Assembly: GCA_025352565.1 (NCBI GenBank)
Contig: JANXTF010000058.1
Coordinates: 1 to 40,513 of the forward strand
Reading direction: 5' to 3'
Origin: Rhodospirillales bacterium
GTDB lineage: Bacteria; Pseudomonadota; Alphaproteobacteria; Acetobacterales; Acetobacteraceae
Length of the DNA: 40,513 nucleotides
The translations under genes and the position numbers were made by a program. The notes below the pieces were generated by a model, which was not told the DNA's origin, did no database searches, and saw only the letters and a list, made by a program, of their open reading frames with translations. Positions 32,287 to 39,698 of this stretch are shown piece by piece. Each line of letters starts with the position of its first letter. Position 1 is the stretch's first letter.

Positions 32287-34095
32287 ATGACCGCGACCGA
32301 GAAGCCAGATGCAGGCGCTGCGCCGAAGCCGATGCCGGGCGCCGCAGAGGTTGGCCGCTCCATGTCCGACATCGCCGAACGCTCCCAGCGGATCGTCGGC
32401 GAGTGGCTGAAGCGCCAGGCGCAGGAAGGCCCCGGCAGCAGCGATCCGTTCAACATCGGCAGCGCCTTCATGGAGATGACCGCGCGGCTGATGGCCAACC
32501 CGTCCAAGCTTCTGCAGGCGCAGATGGGTTTCTGGCAGGACTACATGTCGCTTTGGCAGAACACCGCCCGGCGCATGTGGGGGGGAGCTTCCGACCCCGT
32601 GATCGAGACCGACCCGAAGGACCGCCGCTTCAAGGACGATTCCTGGAAGGAAGGCGATGTTTTCGACTTTATCAAGCAATCCTACCTGCTGTCGGCCCGC
32701 TACGTTCAGGACGTGGTGACGCATGTGGACGGGCTGGACGCGCCGACCGCGCAGAAGGTCGATTTCTATTCGCGCCAGTTCGTCGATGCGATGAGCCCGA
32801 GCAACTTTCTGCTGACCAACCCCGAGGTGCTGCGCAAGACCGCCGAGACGCGGGGCGAGAACCTCATCAAGGGGCTGCACAACCTGCTGAGCGACCTCGA
32901 ACGGGGCAAGGGCCGGCTCAGCATCAAGATGACCGACACGGACGCATTCCGCATCGGCGAAAACATCGCGGTGTCGCCCGGCAAGATCGTTTACCAAAAC
33001 GACCTGATGCAGCTGATCCAGTACGATCCGACCACCGAGACGGTTCTGAAGCGCCCGCTGCTGATCGCGCCGCCCTGGATCAACAAGTTCTACATCCTGG
33101 ATCTGCGTCCGAAGAACAGCCTGGTGCGTTGGGCGACGTCGCAGGGCCACACGGTGTTCATGATCAGCTGGGTGAACCCCGATGAGCGGCTGAGCGAGAA
33201 GAACTTCGAGGATTATATGCGCGAAGGCTATCTCGCCGCACTCGACGCGATCGAGTTGGCGACGGGCGAGCGCGAGGTGAACGCGATCGGCTATTGCCTG
33301 GGCGGCACGCTGCTGGGGTCGACGCTCGCCTACATGAAGGCGACCGGCGACGACCGTATCAAGTCCGCCACGTTCCTGGTCACGATGATGGATTTCCGCG
33401 AGAGCGGCGAACTGAACGTGTTCATCGACGAAGAGCAGCTCAAGGCGCTCGAGGAGAAGATGGACAAGCGCGGCTTCCTCGAAGGCAGCGAGATGGCGAC
33501 CACGTTCAACATGCTGCGGGCGAACGACCTGATCTGGTCGTTCGTGGTGAACAACTACCTGCTCGGCAACGACCCCTTCCCGTTCGACCTGCTGTACTGG
33601 AACGGCGATTCGACGCGGATGCCGGCGCGGATGCACAGCTTCTATCTGCGCAACATGTATCAGGAGAACCGGCTGTCCACGCCCGGCGGGATCACGCTGG
33701 CGGGCGTGCCGATCGACCTCGGCCGCGTCGATATCCCGGCGTATTTCATCTCGACGCGGGAGGACCACATCGCGCCGTGGAAAACGACCTACGTGGGCAC
33801 GCATCTGCTGGGCGGCGCGAACCGCTTCGTGCTGGCCGCGTCGGGCCATATCGCGGGCGTGGTGAACCCGCCAGAGGGCGGCAAGTACAGCCACTGGATC
33901 AACCCGGAACTCCCGGACGACCCCGAGGCGTGGTTCGCCGGTGCCACGGAAATCGCGGGCTCGTGGTGGCCGGATTGGCAACGCTGGATCACCGGCCTGG
34001 ACAAGACGATGGTTCCGGCGCGGCATCCGGGAGACGGCAAGCTGGTGCCGATCGAGGATGCGCCGGGCAGCTACGTGAAGGTGCGGGTGGGCTGA
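32287..34095 (+). CDS. phaC: Class I poly(R)-hydroxyalkanoate synthase
   Basis: PhaC polymerises (R)-3-hydroxyacyl-CoA into storage polyester on granules. The 602-residue protein has the class I layout. An N-terminal domain (about 1-200) is followed by an alpha/beta-hydrolase domain with the lipase-like box GYCLGG. The catalytic Cys is at 337, Asp at 493 (STREDHIAPW) and His at 521 (ASGHIAGVV). Compared with Cupriavidus PhaC (Cys319, Asp480, His508, from memory) the spacing is preserved. GGAAAGGAAACC precedes the ATG. No phaA, phaB, phaR or phasin gene is adjacent. The aldo-keto reductase gene starts 24 bases after its stop, so read-through is possible. Confidence 0.96.
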   Translation: MTATEKPDAGAAPKPMPGAAEVGRSMSDIAERSQRIVGEWLKRQAQEGPGSSDPFNIGSAFMEMTARLMANPSKLLQAQMGFWQDYMSLWQNTARRMWGGASDPVIETDPKDRRFKDDSWKEGDVFDFIKQSYLLSARYVQDVVTHVDGLDAPTAQKVDFYSRQFVDAMSPSNFLLTNPEVLRKTAETRGENLIKGLHNLLSDLERGKGRLSIKMTDTDAFRIGENIAVSPGKIVYQNDLMQLIQYDPTTETVLKRPLLIAPPWINKFYILDLRPKNSLVRWATSQGHTVFMISWVNPDERLSEKNFEDYMREGYLAALDAIELATGEREVNAIGYCLGGTLLGSTLAYMKATGDDRIKSATFLVTMMDFRESGELNVFIDEEQLKALEEKMDKRGFLEGSEMATTFNMLRANDLIWSFVVNNYLLGNDPFPFDLLYWNGDSTRMPARMHSFYLRNMYQENRLSTPGGITLAGVPIDLGRVDIPAYFISTREDHIAPWKTTYVGTHLLGGANRFVLAASGHIAGVVNPPEGGKYSHWINPELPDDPEAWFAGATEIAGSWWPDWQRWITGLDKTMVPARHPGDGKLVPIEDAPGSYVKVRVG

Positions 34096-34119
34096 GGCGT
34101 TTTACGACGGGAGTGGCGT

Positions 34120-35034
34120 GTGAGTGCAAGTCTGATTGACCGGATCGCGGCGCCCCGGGCGCTGGGGCCAGAGCTCAAGGTGTCTCCTCTCGCCTGGGGC
34201 ATGTGGCGCTTCGCGGGCGCCGAGATCGGGCTGGCGCAGGCCCGGATCGAGGCCGCGATGGAGGCCGGGATCAACTTGTTCGACACGGCCGACATCTATG
34301 GCGCGGGCAGCGAAGGGTTCGGCGCCGCGGAAGCGTTGCTGGGCGAAGTGCTGAGACGGGCGCCGCATCTGCGGCGGCAAATGGTGCTCGCGACCAAGGG
34401 CGGGATCGAGCTGGGGACGCCGTACAACTCCAGCCACGACTACCTGATCGCCGCATGCGAGATTTCGTTGCGGCGCATGGGCGTGGAACGGGTCGAGCTG
34501 TACCAGATCCATCGGCCGGACATGCTGGCGCACCCCGCCGAAATCGCGCGCGCGCTGGAAACACTGCGGGACCAGGGGAAAATCCTGGAGGCCGGCGTAT
34601 CGAACTGCACGACGTCGCAGGTCCGGGCGTTGCAGGCGCATATGCCGTTCGAGCTGGCCAGCATCCAGCCGGAGTTCTCGGCACTCGCAATCGAGCCGCT
34701 GTCCGACGGCACGCTCGACCAGGCGCTTGAATGTTCGATGGCGGTGCTGGCGTGGTCGCCGCTGGGCGGCGGGCGCCTGGGTGCGGCGGAGCCGGCCGAT
34801 GCGCGGGTTCAGCAAGTGATCGAGGCGCTCGACGCGGTGGCCGAACCGCAAGGCGTGTCGCGCATCGCCGTCGCCCATGCCTGGATCATGGCGCATCCGT
34901 CCGCGCCAATTCCGTTGGTGGGATCGCAGGACCCGGCGCGCATCCGCCGGTCCGGCGAGGCGCTGACCGTGAACATGACCCGCGTGGACTGGTATGCCAT
35001 TCTGACCGCGTCGCGTGGGGAACGTCTGCCGTGA
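34120..35034 (+). CDS. smoB: Aldo-keto reductase, candidate SmoB (6-oxo-glucose reductase)
   Basis: A 304-residue NAD(P)H-dependent aldo-keto reductase. The catalytic tetrad is Asp55 and Tyr60 (FDTADIYGAG), Lys93 (LATKGGI) and His131 (YQIHRPDM). A cofactor region, SPLGGGRLG, lies near 245, and VGSQDPARIRRS, the usual nucleotide-phosphate clamp, near the end. GTG start at 34120. Its stop overlaps the next gene's GTG by 4 bases, coupling it to the SsuD-like monooxygenase. In the sulfo-SMO pathway an AKR (SmoB) reduces 6-oxo-glucose to glucose after C-S bond cleavage. The assignment to SmoB rests on this linkage, since AKR sequence alone does not fix the substrate. Confidence 0.75.
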   Translation: MSASLIDRIAAPRALGPELKVSPLAWGMWRFAGAEIGLAQARIEAAMEAGINLFDTADIYGAGSEGFGAAEALLGEVLRRAPHLRRQMVLATKGGIELGTPYNSSHDYLIAACEISLRRMGVERVELYQIHRPDMLAHPAEIARALETLRDQGKILEAGVSNCTTSQVRALQAHMPFELASIQPEFSALAIEPLSDGTLDQALECSMAVLAWSPLGGGRLGAAEPADARVQQVIEALDAVAEPQGVSRIAVAHAWIMAHPSAPIPLVGSQDPARIRRSGEALTVNMTRVDWYAILTASRGERLP

Positions 35035-36104
35035 GCGACACGATGCCGCCCTGCGAAGTTTCGTGGTTCAGCGCGCTGTGCGATGACGACTACGAATTCC
35101 TCGGTGTGCCAGATGCAAAGTTGCGATCCAGCTACGAACATTGCCGTGGCATCGCCATGGCGGCCGACGAGCTGGGGTTCGACAACCTGCTGTTGCCGTC
35201 GGGCTACACGCTTGGGATCGACGCGATCGCGTTCGGTGCCGCGATCGCGCCGTCGGTGCGGCGGATGCGGCTGCTAGCCGCGATCCGGTGCGGCGAGATG
35301 TGGCCGCCGCAACTCGCGCGGCAGCTCGCGACGCTCGACCAGATGCTCGGCGGCCGGCTGACCATCAACATCATCTCGTCCGACATTCCCGGCGAGACGC
35401 TGGCAAGCAAGCCGCGCTACGGGCGCACGGTGGAGGTGATGCAGATCCTACGCACGCTGCTCGACGGCAAGGCGCTCGATCACCAGGGCGAATTCTACCG
35501 GTTGAAACTCGATCCGGCGGGTGCCGCCACGGTGTCGGGCAGGTGCCCGCCGTTCTATTTCGGCGGCATGTCGCCCGACGCGCGCGAGGCGGCGGCGATG
35601 GCGGCCGACGTGTTCCTGATGTGGCCTGACAAGATGGAGGCGGTGCGCGAGCTGATCGCCGACATGCGGGGCCGCGCCGTGAAGCATGGCCGCGCGCTGA
35701 AATTCGGCTACCGGGTGCATATCGTGGTACGCGAGACGGAGGCGGAGGCGCGGGCGGCGGCCGACCGGCTGTTGTCGAAGCTGGACGACGCCGAGGGCGA
35801 GGCGATCCGCAAGCGGTCGCTGGACAGCGCATCGGTGGGCGTGCAGCGGCAGGCGGAGTTGCGGGCCGCGTCGCAGAACGATGGCTATGTCGAGGACCAT
35901 CTGTGGACCGGCATCGGGCGCGCGCGCTCGGGCTGCGGGGCGGCGATCGTGGGCAATCCGGACCAGGTCCTGGCCAAGCTGAACGCATACCGCGCGCTGG
36001 GCATGGAGGCGTTCATCCTATCGGGGTATCCGCACGCGGCGGAGGCGGATTTGTTCGCGCGCCATGTGTTGCCCAAGTTGTCGCACGGCCCGCTGCGGAT
36101 GTAG
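35031..36104 (+). CDS. smoC: SsuD-like FMNH2-dependent monooxygenase, candidate SmoC (sulfoquinovose monooxygenase)
   Basis: A 357-residue LLM-class flavin-dependent oxidoreductase of the alkanesulfonate monooxygenase type. It uses FMNH2 and O2 to split a C-S bond and free sulfite. Residues corresponding to those of E. coli SsuD are present: Arg228 and His230 (GYRVHIVVRET), Arg299 (GRARSGCGAAIVG) and Tyr333 (LSGYPHAAEA). The Cys54 position of SsuD appears to be replaced. GTG at 35031 overlaps the AKR stop (GTGA). Neighbouring AKR and GH31 sulfoquinovosidase point to sulfoquinovose as substrate (SmoC). It needs a flavin reductase, and none is adjacent. Alternative: another alkanesulfonate monooxygenase. 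Confidence 0.8.
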   Translation: MSDTMPPCEVSWFSALCDDDYEFLGVPDAKLRSSYEHCRGIAMAADELGFDNLLLPSGYTLGIDAIAFGAAIAPSVRRMRLLAAIRCGEMWPPQLARQLATLDQMLGGRLTINIISSDIPGETLASKPRYGRTVEVMQILRTLLDGKALDHQGEFYRLKLDPAGAATVSGRCPPFYFGGMSPDAREAAAMAADVFLMWPDKMEAVRELIADMRGRAVKHGRALKFGYRVHIVVRETEAEARAAADRLLSKLDDAEGEAIRKRSLDSASVGVQRQAELRAASQNDGYVEDHLWTGIGRARSGCGAAIVGNPDQVLAKLNAYRALGMEAFILSGYPHAAEADLFARHVLPKLSHGPLRM

Positions 36105-36131
36105 GCGGCGGTGGCGATCGTCGCGCTTCGG

Positions 36132-36161
36132 GCCGGTGACGAACATGCCGGTGACGAACAT
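36132..36161 (+). repeat. Perfect 15-bp tandem repeat
   Basis: GCCGGTGACGAACAT occurs twice back to back (36132-36146 and 36147-36161). The junction creates the ATG of the small open frame at 36145, and the repeat encodes PVTNM-PVTNI in that frame. The exact identity of the copies suggests a recent duplication. Confidence 0.85.
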
Positions 36162-36255
36162 AAATGACGGGGTCAACCGCATGGACGATCAGGTGATGAT
36201 GGCGCTGGCGCTCGGCGAGAGCCTGGGCGGGCACATGCGGTTCGCGCTGTCATGA
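36145..36255 (+). CDS. Possible 36-aa leader peptide coupled to the sulfoquinovosidase
   Basis: An ATG at 36145 opens a 36-codon frame, MPVTNINDGVNRMDDQVMMA and so on to FALS. Its TGA overlaps the GH31 start as ATGA (36252-36255). No Shine-Dalgarno sequence is evident before either this frame or the GH31 ATG. Coupled translation from the small frame would explain how the GH31 gene is initiated. The peptide has no recognisable domain. It could instead be a chance frame; coding status is unproven. Confidence 0.35.
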   Translation: MPVTNINDGVNRMDDQVMMALALGESLGGHMRFALS

Positions 36256-38246
36256 GCCTGCGGCTCCAGGCCACGCCGGGCGGCTTTGCGTTATGGCTCG
36301 ATGGGCGTCTGCTCGCACGGCACACGCGGGAGGCGCCCTTCGTCTGCGTGGGGCGCGGCGTCGAGACGATGGAGATGTATCGGGGGAACTTCGATATTTC
36401 CGATTCGGTGAGCGAGCGCGTGGCGCTGGCCGATGTCGTCATCGCGGGTGATTTGTTGCGATTCAGCACGGGAGAAGCGTGGCTGGAGATGGCGGTCGTG
36501 GGCGATGCGCTGGAGATGCGTGGCGCCACGCCGGGGCTGAACCGCTTCTGGTTCCGACTGCGCGCGGAGGCGGATGAGCGCGTGTGGGGCTGCGGGGAAC
36601 AGATGTCGTATCTGAACCTGCGCGGGCGGGCGTTTCCGCTGTGGACCTCCGAGCCCGGGGTCGGGCGCGACAAGACCACCGACATCACGCGGCAGGCCGA
36701 CGCGGCAGGGCATGCGGGCGGCGATTTCCATACGACGAACTATCCGCAGCCTACCTTCCTGTCGTCGCTGCTGTACGCGGCGCATGTCGAGACCAGCGCC
36801 TACAGCGTGTTCGATTTCAGCGCCGATGACTTCCATGAGTTGCAGATATGGGCGGCGCCGGAGCGGATCGAGTTCTTCGCGGCACCCGACCTGATCGGGC
36901 TGGTGGAGCAGCTCTCGACCCGGTTCGGCCGCCCTCCCCGCCTGCCGGATTGGGCGATGGCGGGTGCGATCATCGGGTTGAAGCAGGGTGCGGCGAGTTT
37001 CGATCTGCTCGACAAATACCTCGATGCCGCCGTCGCGGTGTCCGCGCTGTGGTGCGAGGATTGGGCCGGAGTGCGGCAGACCTCGTTCGGCACGCGGCTG
37101 TTCTGGGATTGGGTGTGGAACCCCGCGCGCTACCCGGCGCTGCCCGACCGTATCGCCGCGCTCCAGGCGCGGGGGATACGGTTCTTGGGTTACGTGAACC
37201 CGTATCTATGCGTGGACGGCACATTGTTCGGCGAGGCGGAGGCGCTGGGGCATCTGGCGCGCGACGATGCGGGCGGCACGTACCGCGTGGATTTCGGCGA
37301 GTTCGATTGCGGCGTGGTGGATTTCACCGCGGCTGCCGCCAGCGCGTGGTTCGCCGAGCGAATAATCAGGCGGAACATGCTCGGCATCGGGCTGTCGGGA
37401 TGGATGGCCGATTTCGGCGAATACCTGCCGGTGGATGCGCGGCTCGCGCATGGCGACGCGAAGCTGCTGCACAATGCGTGGCCGACCATCTGGGCGCGGG
37501 TGAATGCCGAGGCGGTGACGGACCGCGAAGACGTGGTGTTCTTCATGCGCGCGGGGTTCACCGGGGTGCAGCGGCACAACCGGCTGCTGTGGGCGGGGGA
37601 CCAGAGTGTGGATTTCTCGCGCCATGACGGATTGCGGACGGTGATCACCGGCGCGCTGTCGTCGGGACTGCTGGGCAACCCGTATCATCACAGCGACATC
37701 GGCGGCTACACCAGCCTGTTCGGCAACGTGCGTACGTTGGAATTGCTGCAACGCTGGGCGGAGATGGCGGCGTTCACGCCGGTGATGCGGACGCATGAGG
37801 GCAACCGGCCGGGGGAGAACCTGCAATTCCACGACTCGGCCGAGGCGATGGCGCATCTCGCGCGCATGGTGCGGGTGCATACCGCGCTGCTGCCGGTGTT
37901 CCAGGCGCTGGCCGACGAGGCCGTGGCGCGCGGACTGCCGATGCAGCGGCCGCTTTTCCTGCATTTCCCGGACGATGCGCGGGCCTACGCGGTCGAGAAC
38001 GCGTATCTGTTGGGGGCCGATCTGCTGGTGGCGCCGGTGCATGCGGCGAGCGTCGCCGAATGGCCCGTGTATCTTCCGGCCGGAGCGCGCTGGGTGCATC
38101 TCTGGAGCGGACGGATTTATCCGGGCGGCGGGGAGGTGACGGTTTCGGCGCCGATCGGGGAGCCCCCGGTGTTCCACCGGGAGGGCGCGGCTTTCGATTT
38201 CGCAGGGGTGGCGAAATGCGCGGCGCTGTTCCGTCCTACCGGTTGA
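36252..38246 (+). CDS. smoI: GH31 sulfoquinovosidase (YihQ/SmoI type)
   Basis: A 664-residue family GH31 alpha-glycosidase that should hydrolyse sulfoquinovosyl glycerol or sulfolipid glycosides to sulfoquinovose. The catalytic nucleophile is Asp387 (SGWMADFGEYLP) and the acid/base is Asp450 (LLWAGDQSVDF). Arg282 and Trp285 (FGTRLFWDW) and Tyr486 (HHSDIGGYTSLF) match the sulfonate-recognition residues of E. coli YihQ (Arg301, Trp304, Tyr508, from memory), with equal spacing between them and to the catalytic residues. A YihQ-like MRTHEGNRPG segment and MQRPLFLHF follow. Glu269 stands where YihQ has Gln (CEDW versus AQDW). No signal peptide is seen, so it acts in the cytoplasm. Its stop overlaps the convergent MFS gene. 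Confidence 0.92.
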   Translation: MSLRLQATPGGFALWLDGRLLARHTREAPFVCVGRGVETMEMYRGNFDISDSVSERVALADVVIAGDLLRFSTGEAWLEMAVVGDALEMRGATPGLNRFWFRLRAEADERVWGCGEQMSYLNLRGRAFPLWTSEPGVGRDKTTDITRQADAAGHAGGDFHTTNYPQPTFLSSLLYAAHVETSAYSVFDFSADDFHELQIWAAPERIEFFAAPDLIGLVEQLSTRFGRPPRLPDWAMAGAIIGLKQGAASFDLLDKYLDAAVAVSALWCEDWAGVRQTSFGTRLFWDWVWNPARYPALPDRIAALQARGIRFLGYVNPYLCVDGTLFGEAEALGHLARDDAGGTYRVDFGEFDCGVVDFTAAAASAWFAERIIRRNMLGIGLSGWMADFGEYLPVDARLAHGDAKLLHNAWPTIWARVNAEAVTDREDVVFFMRAGFTGVQRHNRLLWAGDQSVDFSRHDGLRTVITGALSSGLLGNPYHHSDIGGYTSLFGNVRTLELLQRWAEMAAFTPVMRTHEGNRPGENLQFHDSAEAMAHLARMVRVHTALLPVFQALADEAVARGLPMQRPLFLHFPDDARAYAVENAYLLGADLLVAPVHAASVAEWPVYLPAGARWVHLWSGRIYPGGGEVTVSAPIGEPPVFHREGAAFDFAGVAKCAALFRPTG

Positions 38247-39600
38247 ACAGCCTTGCCGTGCCGACCAGGGCGGCGAGGCCCGCCACTGCGGCGGCTGTGG
38301 TGAGGCAGGCGATGGCGCCGGTGGCCACGGTGCCGCCGCCGCCGGCGGTGAGGCCGAACAGGACCGAGACCAGGGCGGCGCCCAGACTCTGCCCAAGCAG
38401 GCGGGCCGAGGAGGTCATGCCGCTGCCTGCCCCGCTTCGCTCGCGCGGCGCACTGCTGAGCAGGAGATGCACGTTGGGCGCCTGGAACAGCCCGAAGCCC
38501 ACGCCGCACAGCGCCATGCGCCAGGCCAGCGCCCAGCCAGCCGCGTGTCCGGGCAGGAAGGCGATCAGCAGCAGGCCGAGCGTCAGGAGGCACAGCCCGG
38601 CGCCGCCCAGCAGCACGGGCGATATCCGGTCGGACAGGCGGCCGGCGATGGGGGCCACGAATGCGACGGTGAGTGGCCAGGGGGTGATGAGCAACCCGGT
38701 CTCGATCTGCGACATCCCGCTCCCCTGCTGGAACAGGAAGGGCAGCGAGACATAGGCCATGGTCTGGGCCATGTAGCAGCTGATGCTGGTGGCGATGGAC
38801 AGCGAGAAGATCGGGCGGCGGAACAGATCGACCGGCAACAGCGGCCTGGGCATGCGAAGCTGCGAGCGGACGAACGCCGTGCCGACGATGACGGCCAGCA
38901 CAAGGAGTGCCGCCCCGAGAAGATGGGTTCCCGGTTCGGCAAAGGCTTCGAGCCCGGAGATGAGCAGCACGAGCGCCAGTGCGTTGGTGCCGGCGCCCGC
39001 GAGGTCCAGGCGCTGGCCCGAGGCGGGGGTGCGCGGCAGATGGCGGACCAGGACCATCGCCACGAGCCCGAACGGCACGTTGACGGCGAACAGCCATGGC
39101 CAGTTTGCCACCGAAAGCACCAGGGCCGCGACCGCGGGCCCGGCGGCCGTGGACACCGCGACCGCCAGCGTGTTGACCCCGATCCCCCGGCCAAGCTGGG
39201 CGCGCGGATAGACGTAGCGGATCAGCGCCATGTTGAGCCCCATGATGCCGGCGGCCCCCAGCCCCTGCACCGCGCGCGCGGCCACAAGCACCGGCAGGGT
39301 GGTGGCCAGCGCGCAGGCGAGCGAGGCGGCTGTGAACAGCACGAGGCCGGCCGAAAACACCCGACGGTAGCCATGGCTGTCGCCCAGCGCCGAGACCGGC
39401 AGCAGGGACACGAGCACCGCGATCTGGAAGGAGTTGACCACCCAGACCGAGGCGGCGGGAGTCGCGTGCAAATCGGCGGCGATGGTGGGCAGCGCGATGT
39501 TGGCAATCGAGGTGTCCAGCACCGCCATGGTGACGCAGAGCGCGATGGTGATGGCGGCGAGCAGCCGTTCGGCCGGGGGGAGGCCGTCAGGTGGTTCCAT
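38236..39600 (-). CDS. MFS transporter, DHA2 type
   Basis: A 454-residue, about 14-helix major facilitator with the multidrug-type motif LDTSIANIALPTIAADL after helix 1 and DSHGYRRVFSAG as motif A. WVVNSFQIAVL and a motif C-like GPAVAALVLS follow. It is most like drug/H+ antiporters. The ATG at 39600 begins MEPPDGLPPAERLL; a GTG at 39624 adds eight residues. It is transcribed towards the sulfoquinovosidase gene and overlaps its last 11 bases. A role in sulfoquinovose or sulfite movement is possible, but the family and opposite strand argue against it. Confidence 0.88.
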   Translation of the reverse strand: MEPPDGLPPAERLLAAITIALCVTMAVLDTSIANIALPTIAADLHATPAASVWVVNSFQIAVLVSLLPVSALGDSHGYRRVFSAGLVLFTAASLACALATTLPVLVAARAVQGLGAAGIMGLNMALIRYVYPRAQLGRGIGVNTLAVAVSTAAGPAVAALVLSVANWPWLFAVNVPFGLVAMVLVRHLPRTPASGQRLDLAGAGTNALALVLLISGLEAFAEPGTHLLGAALLVLAVIVGTAFVRSQLRMPRPLLPVDLFRRPIFSLSIATSISCYMAQTMAYVSLPFLFQQGSGMSQIETGLLITPWPLTVAFVAPIAGRLSDRISPVLLGGAGLCLLTLGLLLIAFLPGHAAGWALAWRMALCGVGFGLFQAPNVHLLLSSAPRERSGAGSGMTSSARLLGQSLGAALVSVLFGLTAGGGGTVATGAIACLTTAAAVAGLAALVGTARLFNR

Positions 39601-39698
39601 GCGGCGAGTTTCGCAGGCACGCACGGGTCACGCAAGGTTGCGGACCCCGGCCAAGGCGGCGGCAATCGTTTGGTTACCAATCGACGGCAGGGAGGTGG

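Noticed and set aside
32209-34026. Upstream extension of the OmpA-like frame over phaC
   Set aside because: It is antisense to a complete phaC; the lipoprotein signal fixes the true start near 32166.
38236-39600. The DHA2 MFS gene as sulfoquinovose importer
   Set aside because: It is convergent with the locus and resembles drug/proton antiporters, not sugar importers.
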